From positions 11,568 through 75,567 of the forward strand of contig NZ_JACDZE010000003.1 in the NCBI RefSeq assembly GCF_014042165.1: a DNA stretch of 64,000 nucleotides, written 5' to 3'. This document shows positions 25,202-34,768 of the stretch, in pieces. Position 1 is the first letter of the stretch, and each line of letters opens with the position of its first letter. The notes beneath the pieces were generated by a model, which made no database searches, was not told where the DNA came from, and saw nothing but the letters and a program-made list of their open reading frames with translations. The DNA is from Moheibacter lacus (GTDB taxonomy: Bacteria; Bacteroidota; Bacteroidia; Flavobacteriales; Weeksellaceae). The position numbers and the translations under genes were made by a program.

Positions 25202-27634
25202 TTATAGCGTTTTTGCGCCTTTTACTTTCTGTTTTAGCAATGCGATTTTCAGCACGTCCATCATTTCGGTTACATAATGGAATTTCAGTCCTTTGATGTA
25301 TTCCGCTTTGATTTCGGCGATGTCTTTTCGGTTTTCTTCGCTGAGGATGATTTCTTTAATATTTGCCCGTTTGGCAGCCAGAATTTTTTCTTTGATTCCG
25401 CCAACGCCCAGTACTTTTCCACGCAAAGTGATTTCACCTGTCATAGCCAAATTAGCTTTTACTTTTCGTTGTGTAAAGGATGAAACAATCGAAGTCAGCA
25501 TTGTGATTCCGGCAGAAGGTCCGTCTTTTGGTGTCGCACCTTCCGGCACGTGGATGTGGATGTTGTAGTTGTCAAACGTTTCTTCTTTGATTCCCAATTC
25601 CTGAGCGTGTGCTTTGATATATTCAAGTGCGATTCGAGCCGATTCTTTCATCACATTACCGAGATTTCCGGTAATGGTCAGATTTCCTTTTCCTTTGGAT
25701 AAAATGGATTCGATAAACAAGATATCTCCACCGACTCTCGTCCAAGCCAAACCTGTTACCACACCGGGAACTTCGTTGTTTTCATATTTGTCATTAATTC
25801 TTCCGGGTCCTAAAACTTCGCGGATGTATTCTGAATTCAATTTGCTTTCAAACACTTCTTCCATCGCCACTTTTTTGGCGATGCTTCTTACCAATTTGGC
25901 GATTTGTTGTTCCAAATTCCGAACGCCCGATTCTCTTGTATAAGTTTCGACCAAAAACTCCAATTCTTTTTTAGTCAACGATATATCGTTTTTCTTCAGG
26001 CCATGTTCTTTTAATTGTTTGGGTAGTAAGAATTTATAGGCGATTTCTACTTTTTCTTCAATCGTATATCCGGCGATGTTCACCATTTCCATTCGGTCGC
26101 GAAGCGGCATCGGAATGTCAGCAATGTTGTTGGCGGTCGCTATGAAAAAGACTTTGGATAAATCAAAACCTTGTTCCAAATAATTGTCATAAAAAGCAAA
26201 ATTCTGCTCCGGATCTAGGACTTCCAGCATCGCAGAGGAAGGATCACCATGGTTGCTGCTTCCCATTTTGTCAATTTCGTCGAGAATGAAAACAGGATTG
26301 GAACTTCCGGCTTTTTTGATGGATTGTAAAATACGTCCCGGCATCGCACCGATGTAAGTTTTACGGTGACCTCGGATTTCCGATTCGTCATGCAAACCAC
26401 CGAGTGACATACGGATGTACTTTCTGCCCAATGATTCTGCAACTGATTTTCCTAGTGAAGTTTTCCCAACTCCCGGAGGGCCATATAAACAGATGATCGG
26501 GGATTTCATGTCGCCTTTTAATTTCAAAACCGCCAAATATTCGATGATGCGTTCTTTGATGTCTTCCAGTCCGAAATGGTCGCGATCGAGAATTTTCTGC
26601 GCTTTTTTCAAATCGAAATCGTCTTTGGTAAATTCATTCCATGGAAGATCTAGCATGAATTCCAAATAATTTCTTTGGATGCTGTGTTCCGGCATTTGAG
26701 GATTGAGCCGCATCATGCGGTTGATTTCTTTGTCAAAATGCTGTTTGGTTTCCTCGTTCCAAATTTTGGATTTGGCGCGTTGACGCATGTCTTCTATTTC
26801 CGTTTCAGAAGAAACACCACCCAATTCTTCTTGGATGGTTTTCATTTGTTGATGCAAGAAATATTCGCGTTGTTGTTGGTCCAAATCTTGACGGACTTTG
26901 GACTGGATATTATTTTTTAATTCTAATTTTTGGAGTTCGATTCCCATCAAACGGAGAATTTCCGTCGCACGATCTTTCAAATTGTCAAACTCCAAAAGTG
27001 TTTGTTTTTCTTTGATTGTCAAATTCAAATTGGAACAAACAAAATTGATCAAAAAAGAAGAACTTTCGATATTATTAATCGCCATGCTGGCTTCAGTTGG
27101 CAACGCCGGATTTACATCCACGATGCGCAAAGCCATGTCTTTTACTGATTCTATAGTTGCTTGGTATTCTTTGTTTTTAGCTCCCGGTTTTTTTTCTTCG
27201 ACTGGTATGATTGAAGCTTTAAAATAGGGATCGGTTTGGAGCATTTCTGTCCATTGGAAACGTTTGATGCCTTGTAAAATGACAGTGGTATTTCCGTCTG
27301 GCATTTTCAACATTTTCAAGATTTTGGCTACGGTTCCGATTTTATGGATGTCTTTGGGTTCCGGTATGTCGATTTTTGAATTCTTTTGGGTAACTACGCC
27401 AACGATTCGGTTTTCTTTGTATGCATCTTCCAGTAATTTGATGGATTGATTCCGACCTGCTGTGATCGGAATGACGACGCTAGGGAAAAGCACCGTATTT
27501 TTTAAGGAAAGAATCGGTAGGATTTCCGGGATAGGTTGTTTTTTGTTTCGTTTTTCATCCTCTTCGTTCATCAAAGGAATCAATTCGATTTCTTCTCCCA
27601 TCATTTGGTCAAGTGACAAATTGTCTATGTTCAT
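25202..27634 (-). CDS. lon: ATP-dependent protease Lon (endopeptidase La)
   Basis: Lon degrades misfolded and regulatory proteins in the cytoplasm. The 810-residue product has the N-terminal LonN substrate domain (about 36-240), an AAA+ module with Walker A GPPGVGKT (385-392) and Walker B PVFILDEID (447-455), and the C-terminal serine protease domain. The catalytic dyad is Ser707 in PKDGPSAG and Lys748 in GGIKEK. Length and motifs are typical. It stands alone, divergent from idi, with a 15-bp inverted repeat in the shared upstream region. Confidence 0.98.
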   Translation of the reverse strand: MNIDNLSLDQMMGEEIELIPLMNEEDEKRNKKQPIPEILPILSLKNTVLFPSVVIPITAGRNQSIKLLEDAYKENRIVGVVTQKNSKIDIPEPKDIHKIGTVAKILKMLKMPDGNTTVILQGIKRFQWTEMLQTDPYFKASIIPVEEKKPGAKNKEYQATIESVKDMALRIVDVNPALPTEASMAINNIESSSFLINFVCSNLNLTIKEKQTLLEFDNLKDRATEILRLMGIELQKLELKNNIQSKVRQDLDQQQREYFLHQQMKTIQEELGGVSSETEIEDMRQRAKSKIWNEETKQHFDKEINRMMRLNPQMPEHSIQRNYLEFMLDLPWNEFTKDDFDLKKAQKILDRDHFGLEDIKERIIEYLAVLKLKGDMKSPIICLYGPPGVGKTSLGKSVAESLGRKYIRMSLGGLHDESEIRGHRKTYIGAMPGRILQSIKKAGSSNPVFILDEIDKMGSSNHGDPSSAMLEVLDPEQNFAFYDNYLEQGFDLSKVFFIATANNIADIPMPLRDRMEMVNIAGYTIEEKVEIAYKFLLPKQLKEHGLKKNDISLTKKELEFLVETYTRESGVRNLEQQIAKLVRSIAKKVAMEEVFESKLNSEYIREVLGPGRINDKYENNEVPGVVTGLAWTRVGGDILFIESILSKGKGNLTITGNLGNVMKESARIALEYIKAHAQELGIKEETFDNYNIHIHVPEGATPKDGPSAGITMLTSIVSSFTQRKVKANLAMTGEITLRGKVLGVGGIKEKILAAKRANIKEIILSEENRKDIAEIKAEYIKGLKFHYVTEMMDVLKIALLKQKVKGAKTL

Positions 27635-27793
27635 GTTTTATTTTTCTGTTAAACTGTCAGTGATTTCAGAATGTATCCAATTTGAATTCAAATAATTTTA
27701 AGCCATTGGTTCTTTAAATGATTAAAGTTCAATTGGATAACTAAATAAATTCAGGAAACCACTTAGCTATAAAGTCAAATGGTATGCCAATTG

Positions 27794-27868
27794 AAGGTAG
27801 AATTAAAAATTAGAATTTCCAATATTTCTAACCTCTTATATCGTCCTTCTGAGTTTTAATTCTACCTT
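27794..27868. promoter_or_regulatory. 15-bp inverted repeat and idi promoter between lon and idi
   Basis: AAGGTAGAATTAAAA at 27794-27808 is repeated exactly in reverse complement at 27854-27868, with 45 bases between. The right arm overlaps a perfect -7 element TACCTTTG (27863-27870) that ends only four bases before the idi ATG, so the idi message is nearly or fully leaderless. The left arm on the minus strand gives a similar TACCTTCA. The symmetry suggests one regulator acting on both divergent genes. The other 150 bases up to lon show no gene. Confidence 0.5.
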
Positions 27869-27874
27869 TGAAAC

Positions 27875-28405
27875 ATGAATGAATTTGTTGTATTGGTAGA
27901 TGAAAAGGATCAACAATTAGGGTTGATGGAAAAGCAGCAAGCGCATGTTGCGGGATTATTGCATCGGGCTTTTTCCGTTTTTGTATTCAATTCAAATGGT
28001 GAATTGTTGTTACAGCAAAGAGCTGCTGATAAATACCATTCGCCACTTTTATGGACCAATACTTGTTGCAGTCATCCACGAAAAAATGAAACCTATTTAG
28101 AGGCGGCGCATCGTCGTTTGCAGGAAGAAATGGGATTTGATTGTGAATTGGAAGAAAAATTTCATTTTATTTATAAAGCCCAATTGGGAGAAAGATTGTT
28201 TGAGCATGAGTTGGATCATGTATTTGTCGGTCAATATGATGGCGCAATTTCAATCAATCCAGAAGAAGTAGAGGAGACCAAATGGGTTTCGATGGAGGAA
28301 TTGGAATTGGATATGAAAAATAATCCTGAAAATTATACCATTTGGTTCAGAATCATATTTGACGAATATTTAGCAAAACTTCAGTATGCAAGTAACGATA
28401 AGTAG
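27875..28405 (+). CDS. idi: Isopentenyl-diphosphate delta-isomerase, type 1
   Basis: This enzyme interconverts isopentenyl and dimethylallyl diphosphate in isoprenoid synthesis. The 176-residue NUDIX-fold protein shows HRAFSVFVFNSNGELLLQQRA, the catalytic-cysteine segment TNTCCSHPR (about 62-70), the EAAHRRLQEEMGF NUDIX helix and the metal-ligand EHELDHVF. It overlaps the next gene by 20 bases, suggesting a two-gene operon with the pterin synthase. Confidence 0.95.
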   Translation: MNEFVVLVDEKDQQLGLMEKQQAHVAGLLHRAFSVFVFNSNGELLLQQRAADKYHSPLLWTNTCCSHPRKNETYLEAAHRRLQEEMGFDCELEEKFHFIYKAQLGERLFEHELDHVFVGQYDGAISINPEEVEETKWVSMEELELDMKNNPENYTIWFRIIFDEYLAKLQYASNDK

Positions 28406-28796
28406 AAAGGCGCATTTCAATGCGGCGCATCGGTTGTTTAATCCGAATTGGGACGATGAAAAGAATTGGTCGGTTTTTGGGAAATGTTCCAATCCAAATT
28501 TTCACGGTCACAACTATGAAATGATCGTCAGCATCACAGGTGAAATCAACCCTGAAACGGGTTTTGTGATGAATCTGGATGAATTGAAAACGATTATTTT
28601 TTCGGAAGTTGAAGAATATTTGGACCATAAAAATTTGAATGTAGAAATTGAGGAATTCAAGGATGTGAATCCTACTGTGGAAAATATTTCGGTGGTAATT
28701 TGGAATCGGATTCGAGCGAAATTGGATTCGAATTTAAAATTGAAAATTACCCTATTTGAAACGCCAAGAAATTTTGTGGAATATTCGGGCGAATAA
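28386..28796 (+). CDS. queD: 6-carboxytetrahydropterin synthase (QueD/PTPS family)
   Basis: The 136-residue product belongs to the 6-pyruvoyl-tetrahydropterin synthase fold, which in bacteria makes 6-carboxytetrahydropterin for queuosine. Zinc-ligand histidines are visible in HFNAAHRL (about 9-16) and FHGHNY (about 38-43), and the active-site cysteine lies in FGKCSNPNF just before. GFVMNLDELK and ENISVVIWNRI are family segments. No other queuosine genes lie nearby. It overlaps idi by 20 bases. Confidence 0.88.
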   Translation: MQVTISRKAHFNAAHRLFNPNWDDEKNWSVFGKCSNPNFHGHNYEMIVSITGEINPETGFVMNLDELKTIIFSEVEEYLDHKNLNVEIEEFKDVNPTVENISVVIWNRIRAKLDSNLKLKITLFETPRNFVEYSGE

Positions 28797-28891
28797 GAAT
28801 TTTTAGGACGTAAAATGGTCAATTTTCTTATCAAATTTTGAGATTTCGATAGGATAAAAACTTTCCTTATTAAAAAATAATTCCATTCATT

Positions 28892-28921
28892 TGTTTGTAA
28901 ATAAATTAATTGTACTTTTGC
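28892..28921 (+). promoter_or_regulatory. Promoter of the str ribosomal operon
   Basis: TTG at 28892-28894 and a perfect -7 element TACTTTTG at 28914-28921 are 19 bases apart, the typical Bacteroidota spacing. The short leader to rpsL has a small hairpin, CCC-AAAAAAT-GGG, near 28925-28937. Confidence 0.65.
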
Positions 28922-28957
28922 AATCCCAAAAAATGGGGTTAAACATATTTTTATAGT

Positions 28958-29341
28958 ATGCCAACAATACAACAATTAGTAAGAAAAGGAAGAACAAAAC
29001 TAGCCAAGAAGAGTAAATCGGCTGCTTTGGAATCTTGTCCTCAACGTCGTGGAGTATGTACACGTGTGTACACGACTACGCCGAAGAAACCTAACTCTGC
29101 GATGCGTAAAGTAGCGCGTGTTAGACTTTCAAACGGTAAAGAAGTCAACGCTTACATCGGTGGAGAAGGACATAATTTACAGGAGCACTCGATAGTATTG
29201 GTTAGAGGAGGACGGGTAAAAGATTTACCTGGAGTACGTTACCACATCGTTCGTGGTGCGTTGGATACGGCCGGAGTTAACAAAAGAACTCAGCGTAGAA
29301 GTAAGTATGGTGCAAAACGTCCAAAAGAGGCAAAAAAATAA
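28958..29341 (+). CDS. rpsL: 30S ribosomal protein S12
   Basis: S12 sits in the decoding centre of the small subunit. The 127-residue product has the conserved [21 protein letters not shown] and the loop [15 protein letters not shown], the positions whose changes give streptomycin resistance; the residues look wild type. It is the first gene of rpsL-rpsG-fusA-rpsJ. Confidence 0.98.
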   Translation: MPTIQQLVRKGRTKLAKKSKSAALESCPQRRGVCTRVYTTTPKKPNSAMRKVARVRLSNGKEVNAYIGGEGHNLQEHSIVLVRGGRVKDLPGVRYHIVRGALDTAGVNKRTQRRSKYGAKRPKEAKK

Positions 29342-29350
29342 CTTTGAGAA

Positions 29351-29827
29351 ATGAGAAAGACAAAAGCTAAAAAAAGACCGTTACTTCCAGATCCAAAGTT
29401 TAATGATCAATTGGTAACTCGTTTTGTGAACAATATGATGTACGATGGTAAAAAAAGTGTTGCATTCACTATTTTTTATGATGCATTGGAAATCGTAGAT
29501 AAGAGAAAAGAAGATGCTGAGAAGTCAGCATTGGATATTTGGAAAGAGGCATTGACAAATGTGATGCCGCACGTAGAGGTTCGTTCTCGTCGTGTAGGTG
29601 GAGCTACATTCCAGATTCCTATGGAAATTCGTCCGGATAGAAAAATTTCTACTGCGATGAAATGGTTGATTTTGTACGCACGTAAACGTAATGAGAAATC
29701 GATGGCTCAGAAATTGGCCGGAGAAATCATTGCTGCTGCAAAAGAGGAAGGAGCCGCTGTGAAAAAACGTCAGGATACCCACAAGATGGCAGAAGCCAAT
29801 AAAGCATTCTCACACTTTAGAGTATAA
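29351..29827 (+). CDS. rpsG: 30S ribosomal protein S7
   Basis: S7 organises the head of the small subunit and contacts E-site tRNA. The 158-residue product shows [37 protein letters not shown] and the C-terminal [21 protein letters not shown]. It lies 9 bases after rpsL. Confidence 0.98.
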   Translation: MRKTKAKKRPLLPDPKFNDQLVTRFVNNMMYDGKKSVAFTIFYDALEIVDKRKEDAEKSALDIWKEALTNVMPHVEVRSRRVGGATFQIPMEIRPDRKISTAMKWLILYARKRNEKSMAQKLAGEIIAAAKEEGAAVKKRQDTHKMAEANKAFSHFRV

Positions 29828-29832
29828 TTAAG

Positions 29833-31959
29833 ATGGCAAGAGATTTAAAATATACAAGAAATATCGGGATTGCTGCACACATTGATGCAGGAAAGACCAC
29901 AACGACTGAACGTATCTTATTTTATTCAGGGAAAAATCACAAGATAGGAGAAACGCACGAAGGAGCTTCTACTACTGACTGGATGGAACAAGAAGCAGAA
30001 AGAGGAATTACCATTACTTCTGCAGCCGTAACTGTTGATTGGAAATTTCCAACTGAACAAGGTAAGCCACTTCCAGATGCAAAAGACTATCATTTTAACA
30101 TTATCGATACTCCCGGCCACGTGGATTTTACCGTTGAGGTAAACCGTTCTTTACGTGTTTTGGATGGATTGGTGTTTTTGTTTTCTGCGGTAGACGGAGT
30201 AGAGCCACAATCTGAAACCAACTGGAGATTGGCAGATAATTACAAAGTTCCTCGTATGGGATTTGTAAACAAAATGGACAGACAAGGTTCTGACTTTTTG
30301 AAAGTTTGTCAACAAGTAAAAGATATGTTAGGTTCTAATGCGGTTCCTATCGTTTTGCCAATCGGTGAAGAAGCTGATTTCAAAGGAGTAGTTGATTTGA
30401 TTAAAAACCGTGCGATCGTATGGCACGATGAAAATTACGGATCAACTTTCGATATCGTTCCGATTCCGGAAGATATGTTAGAAGAAGTTAATCTTTATAG
30501 AGGGAAATTGATTGAAGAAGTTGCGGGATATGACGATGGACTTTTAGAAAAGTACATGGAGGATCCGGACTCAATTACAGAAGAAGAAATCAACAACGCT
30601 TTGCGTGCTGCTACATTGGATATGTCTATCATCCCAATGACTTGTGGTTCTTCATTTAAAAACAAAGGTGTTCAGTTCATGTTGGATGGTGTTTGTCGTT
30701 ATTTACCATCTCCGATGGATAAAGAAGCGATTGAAGGAACAAATCCAGATACTGAAGAACCAATTGTTCGTAAGCCATCTGTATCAGAGCCTTTTTCAGC
30801 TTTGGCATTTAAGATTGCAACTGACCCATTCGTAGGTCGTTTGGCATTCTTTAGAGCTTATTCAGGAGGATTGGATGCAGGTTCTTATGTTTTGAACACT
30901 CGTTCAGGAAACAAAGAGAGAATTTCTCGTATCTTCCAAATGCACGCAAACAAACAAGAGCCAATCGAAAGAATTGAAGCAGGAGATATTGGAGCGGCAG
31001 TAGGATTTAAAGATATCAAAACAGGAGATACGCTTTGTGATGAAAAACATCCAATCGTATTGGAAAGTATGAACTTCCCAGATCCTGTAATCGGTATCGC
31101 TGTTGAGCCAAAAACGAAAGCAGATATGGATAAAATGGGTATGGCTTTGGCTAAATTGGCTGAAGAAGATCCAACTTTTACCGTAAGAACTGACGAAGCT
31201 TCTGGTCAAACGATCATTTCCGGAATGGGTGAGTTACACTTGGATATCATCGTAGATCGTATGCGTCGCGAATTCAAAGTGGAGGTTAACCAAGGTCAAC
31301 CGCAAGTAGAATACAAAGAGGCATTTTCTCAAAACGCCAATCACCGTGAGGTTTACAAAAAACAAACCGGTGGTCGTGGTAAATTTGCCGACATCGTATT
31401 TGAAATCGGACCTGCAGATGAAGGAAAAGTTGGATTGGAGTTCGTTTCTGAAATCAAAGGAGGTAACGTACCAAAAGAATATGTTCCATCTATCGAGAAA
31501 GGATTTAAAGCGGCTATGAAAAATGGTCCTTTGGCCGGATACGAAATGGATTCGATGAAAGTTACTTTGAAAGACGGATCTTTCCACCCGGTTGACTCTG
31601 ACCAATTATCGTTTGAGTTGGCAGCAAAATTAGGATACAAAGAAGCAGCTCGTGCAGCAAAAGCAGTTATCCTTGAGCCAATCATGAAATTGGAAGTTTT
31701 AACTCCAGAAGAAAACATGGGTGATGTAGTAGGTGACTTGAACAGAAGAAGAGGTACAGTAACCGGAATGGATGATAGAGCAGGTTCTAAAGTTGTTAAA
31801 GCTTATGTTCCACTTTCAGAAATGTTTGGTTATGTAACTTCTTTACGTACGCTGACATCTGGTCGTGCAACTTCAACGATGGAGTTTGATCACTATGAGC
31901 CGGCTCCGACTAACATCGCAGAGGAAGTAATTTCAAAAGCAAAAGGTGCAACTGTTTAA
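29833..31959 (+). CDS. fusA: Elongation factor G
   Basis: EF-G is the GTPase that drives ribosomal translocation. At 708 residues it has the G1 loop [13 protein letters not shown], the switch [17 protein letters not shown] for guanine recognition, and domains II-V with the C-terminal [21 protein letters not shown]. It starts 5 bases after rpsG. No tuf gene follows, as is usual in Bacteroidota. Confidence 0.98.
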   Translation: MARDLKYTRNIGIAAHIDAGKTTTTERILFYSGKNHKIGETHEGASTTDWMEQEAERGITITSAAVTVDWKFPTEQGKPLPDAKDYHFNIIDTPGHVDFTVEVNRSLRVLDGLVFLFSAVDGVEPQSETNWRLADNYKVPRMGFVNKMDRQGSDFLKVCQQVKDMLGSNAVPIVLPIGEEADFKGVVDLIKNRAIVWHDENYGSTFDIVPIPEDMLEEVNLYRGKLIEEVAGYDDGLLEKYMEDPDSITEEEINNALRAATLDMSIIPMTCGSSFKNKGVQFMLDGVCRYLPSPMDKEAIEGTNPDTEEPIVRKPSVSEPFSALAFKIATDPFVGRLAFFRAYSGGLDAGSYVLNTRSGNKERISRIFQMHANKQEPIERIEAGDIGAAVGFKDIKTGDTLCDEKHPIVLESMNFPDPVIGIAVEPKTKADMDKMGMALAKLAEEDPTFTVRTDEASGQTIISGMGELHLDIIVDRMRREFKVEVNQGQPQVEYKEAFSQNANHREVYKKQTGGRGKFADIVFEIGPADEGKVGLEFVSEIKGGNVPKEYVPSIEKGFKAAMKNGPLAGYEMDSMKVTLKDGSFHPVDSDQLSFELAAKLGYKEAARAAKAVILEPIMKLEVLTPEENMGDVVGDLNRRRGTVTGMDDRAGSKVVKAYVPLSEMFGYVTSLRTLTSGRATSTMEFDHYEPAPTNIAEEVISKAKGATV

Positions 31960-31969
31960 TTTCTAAGAA

Positions 31970-32275
31970 ATGAGTCAAAAAATCAGAATAAAACTAAAGT
32001 CTTACGATCATAATTTGGTAGACAAATCTGCTGAGAAAATCGTAAAAACAGTAAAATCGACTGGAGCAGTTGTTAATGGTCCAATTCCATTGCCAACCAA
32101 CAAAAGAATTTTTACTGTGTTGAGATCACCGCACGTAAACAAAAAAGCGCGCGAGCAGTTTCAATTGAGTGCTCACAAAAGATTGTTGGACATCTATAGT
32201 TCATCATCCAAAACAGTTGATGCTCTTATGAAACTAGAACTTCCAAGTGGAGTAGAAGTAGAAATCAAAGTGTAG
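31970..32275 (+). CDS. rpsJ: 30S ribosomal protein S10
   Basis: S10 belongs to the small-subunit head and also to transcription antitermination as NusE. All 101 residues are typical: [30 protein letters not shown] and [12 protein letters not shown]. Normally rplC follows directly; here a terminator follows after 25 bases and rplC lies about 6.2 kb away. Confidence 0.98.
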   Translation: MSQKIRIKLKSYDHNLVDKSAEKIVKTVKSTGAVVNGPIPLPTNKRIFTVLRSPHVNKKAREQFQLSAHKRLLDIYSSSSKTVDALMKLELPSGVEVEIKV

Positions 32276-32300
32276 TTATAAACACGAATTTCGATATATG

Positions 32301-32327
32301 ATCCGCCTCAAAAGGGCGGATTTTTTA
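32301..32327 (+). terminator. Intrinsic terminator of the str operon
   Basis: ATCCGCC-TCAAAAG-GGCGGAT is a perfect 7-bp GC-rich stem followed by six Ts. It closes the rpsL-rpsJ transcript. Confidence 0.85.
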
Positions 32328-32336
32328 TTGTTTTTC

Positions 32337-32362
32337 TTCATTGCGAGGCACGAAGCAATCTT
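32337..32362. repeat. REP-like fragment
   Basis: The text CATTGCGAGGCACGAAGC with AATCTT after it matches a dispersed palindromic element known from many bacterial genomes (form GTCATTGCGAGGCACGAAGC...). A related copy lies at 37111-37188 inside the same inserted region. The remainder of the 345-base gap up to the glycosyltransferase stop is AT-rich, with no gene seen. Confidence 0.5.
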
Positions 32363-32620
32363 GAAAATGTCTGAGGAATAGACTTCATTTTGCATTGCTA
32401 AATAATCTATATTGTTTTAAAAGAAAAAGTTTATTCCTGCAGAATTCTTATTTAAAACCATAATATTTACTAGGGGTACAATTAGTTATCAGCCAATTCA
32501 GCGACTTAATTTTTTTGATTAAAAATGGATATTCGCCAAATTGAAATAAAAATAAAACCGACATTAAGCCGGTTTTATTCTCATTAATTAACAATTCACC
32601 ATAAGGCAAATATCTTTGTT

Positions 32621-34006
32621 CTATCGGGTTAGCCAGCCGCCGTTTTTTACAGTTAGAATAGAAAATGGATAAATCCAAAAAAGTGCAAACATATAGAAAA
32701 CACTGTATGGATAGGCCCAAAGCGCTTCTATGAAATTGTATTTTTTTGTAAAGAATAACATCTGAATGCTGGAGAAAATAAAGGTTCCGACCAATGCTGA
32801 AGTCAAATACAAAAAAGGATGCGTAAAAAAGAAATAAAACATCAAAACGACCATTGGGATAGCCAGGATCAAGGTCATCCATTGGTTGATAAATACTAAC
32901 CTTGCTCCAGATTTATTTTTCTCTCTGAAATTTTTAAATACAAATTGATTCATCGCCAAAGTTTCTCTGACATTGCTTCTTCCCCAACGTGTGAACATTT
33001 TATGAAGGGTTTTAAATCCTGTTGGCGTGTTGGTCAGGACATTGGCATTTCGCTGAAATTGAACCTCATAACCTTGTTTTAAAATCATATTGGTCATCGC
33101 ACGGTCTTCTCCGATGGTAGCATAATTTCCCAAAAACCTTTGTTCGATCCAATCTTCCAAAGCATACATAACCGCTTCTCTTTTATAGGCTGACAATGCT
33201 CCTGGCGTACACAGGACAAATCCCAAAGAACTCTGCGCTGCACGCACAAATTCAAAACTAAATACAAAACTGACATTCAGCATTTTAGGGATGATCCCTT
33301 GTTGCTTATTGAGCACTTTTACATTTCCGGCTACACCACCGCAATTTTTATTGACCACAAACGGACTCACTAAATTTCTAATCGTATCTTTTTCTACCAC
33401 AGAATCACTGTCGATTGTAATGAATATTTCTCCGCTTCCGGTAGTAAACCCTCTGTACAGCGCATGACGTTTCCCCTTATTTTTAGGTTGTTTATACACA
33501 GTCAGACTATAATTCAAATCAGCATTTGCTTTATTGATCCAGTACCATGTGTCATCTTTACTACCATCATCTACAGCGATGATTTCCATTTTTTCCTTTG
33601 GGAAATTACTTTCCGAAATGCTGATTAAAGTATCATAAACCAATTTTCCTTCGTTATAAGCCGGTACGATGATCGTACAAGTTGGAAGTGCTTCATCTGA
33701 TACGGATTGGACGGCCTTATATTTGAAATATAGAAAAACGATATATCCCAAAAAGAACAATTGAAATACCAACATCGCCAATAGCGAATAAACCAAAATC
33801 TGACCAGCTAGGGTTTCCATTCTTTCAAAATGAAGTGCTTCAAAATGAAGTCGGAAATTGGTGAAGATAAAAATGGCAGTCAGCATCAATACCTGAACAC
33901 CGATTAAAATCCCTAAATCTCTCCTGCTTAAATCCTTTAATTTGTTTAATGAAAACCAATTTTTTCTTTCTGAAAACTCTCTGTTGTTTGTAAGGCTTTT
34001 TTCCAT
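32621..34006 (-). CDS. Membrane glycosyltransferase, family 2 (HAS/PgaC/chitin-synthase-like)
   Basis: This processive polysaccharide synthase has about 461 residues counted from MEKSLTNNRE. Two N-terminal membrane helices (about 31-50, 67-95) are followed by the GT-A catalytic domain with VPAYNEG (114-120), VDDGSKDD (145-152), the DSDS metal site (199-202), GEDR (299-302) and MFTRW (337-341), where relatives have QxxRW. Three or four C-terminal helices probably form the export channel. Product sugar is unknown. An upstream 16-codon extension is possible but less likely. It lies downstream of the two-component genes on the same strand but after a terminator, so it probably has its own promoter. 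Confidence 0.85.
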   Translation of the reverse strand: MEKSLTNNREFSERKNWFSLNKLKDLSRRDLGILIGVQVLMLTAIFIFTNFRLHFEALHFERMETLAGQILVYSLLAMLVFQLFFLGYIVFLYFKYKAVQSVSDEALPTCTIIVPAYNEGKLVYDTLISISESNFPKEKMEIIAVDDGSKDDTWYWINKANADLNYSLTVYKQPKNKGKRHALYRGFTTGSGEIFITIDSDSVVEKDTIRNLVSPFVVNKNCGGVAGNVKVLNKQQGIIPKMLNVSFVFSFEFVRAAQSSLGFVLCTPGALSAYKREAVMYALEDWIEQRFLGNYATIGEDRAMTNMILKQGYEVQFQRNANVLTNTPTGFKTLHKMFTRWGRSNVRETLAMNQFVFKNFREKNKSGARLVFINQWMTLILAIPMVVLMFYFFFTHPFLYLTSALVGTFIFSSIQMLFFTKKYNFIEALWAYPYSVFYMFALFWIYPFSILTVKNGGWLTR

Positions 34007-34059
34007 TTTCTCGTGATTTACGTACATCACAAAGAAATGAGAAAATTGAACCAATCCTT

Positions 34060-34086
34060 AAAAATAGGCTTCGATGTTTGTCGAAG
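34060..34086 (-). terminator. Intrinsic terminator after the response regulator gene
   Basis: On the minus strand CTTCGA-CAAACA-TCGAAG is a perfect 6-bp stem followed by CCTATTTTT. It separates the two-component operon from the glycosyltransferase gene. Confidence 0.65.
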
Positions 34087-34117
34087 ATCTTGTCGAATTA
34101 ATTCTACAAAAATGGAT

Positions 34118-34768
34118 TCAGATCGAATGATGGATCCGCATCAATTCGATCAATTCAACCAAAGAATCAATTCTTAACTTTTCAAAAATGCGCTTTTTAA
34201 ACGTACTGACCGTGTTTTGCTTCAAATCTAATTCATTAGCAATCTCAAGGTTTCCAGCTCCTTTTGCATACATTTCTGCGATTTGTAATTCGCGTTCAGA
34301 TAAGCGATTCAGCGGATTGAGGAAGTTTTGGTCATAAGAGGCGACTTCCATTAATTTTTTTGTAAAAGGGGAGTAGTACTTTCCGTTTGCGATCAATTCA
34401 GATACTGCTTTTGTAATTTCTGATTCCTCACTTAATTTACTCAAATAACCATCTGCTCCGGCTTGGATGAATTTTAAAGCGTAATTTTCTTCTTCAAAAC
34501 TCGTGAAAACCATGATTTTTACATCAGGTTGCATTTTTTTAATTTCAGGAAGTACCGTTAAGATGTTTCCATCTTGAAGTTGAGCATCCAAAATTGCAAT
34601 GTCAAATATGTGATTTTGAATTTGTTGATGAATTTGTTCCAAACTTGAAGCGGTGAAAATCTCATGTTTTTCAACCAGATCCTCGATGATCAATTGCATG
34701 CCTTGACGTACGATCATATGGTCGTCTGCCAATAAGATTTTTAGAGAATTTTCCGCTGAAGAAATCAT
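34118..34768 (-). CDS. Response regulator, NarL/LuxR type
   Basis: The 216 residues contain a receiver domain with acidic pocket ADDH (14-17) and phospho-acceptor Asp61 in IAILDAQLQDG. A LuxR-type helix-turn-helix follows: LNRLSERELQIAEMYAKGAGNLEIANELDLKQNTVSTFKKRIFEKL. It overlaps the kinase gene by four bases (ATGA), so they form one operon. The glycosyltransferase downstream is a possible target, by position only. Confidence 0.93.
   Translation of the reverse strand: MISSAENSLKILLADDHMIVRQGMQLIIEDLVEKHEIFTASSLEQIHQQIQNHIFDIAILDAQLQDGNILTVLPEIKKMQPDVKIMVFTSFEEENYALKFIQAGADGYLSKLSEESEITKAVSELIANGKYYSPFTKKLMEVASYDQNFLNPLNRLSERELQIAEMYAKGAGNLEIANELDLKQNTVSTFKKRIFEKLRIDSLVELIELMRIHHSI

Noticed and set aside
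28514-28975. A 153-codon minus-strand frame across queD and the rpsL promoter
   Set aside because: It is antisense to queD and crosses a strong promoter; no protein features were seen.
32448-32882. A 144-codon minus-strand frame overlapping the glycosyltransferase 3' end
   Set aside because: It is an alternative frame of the C-terminal membrane helices; the glycosyltransferase frame is supported by motifs.
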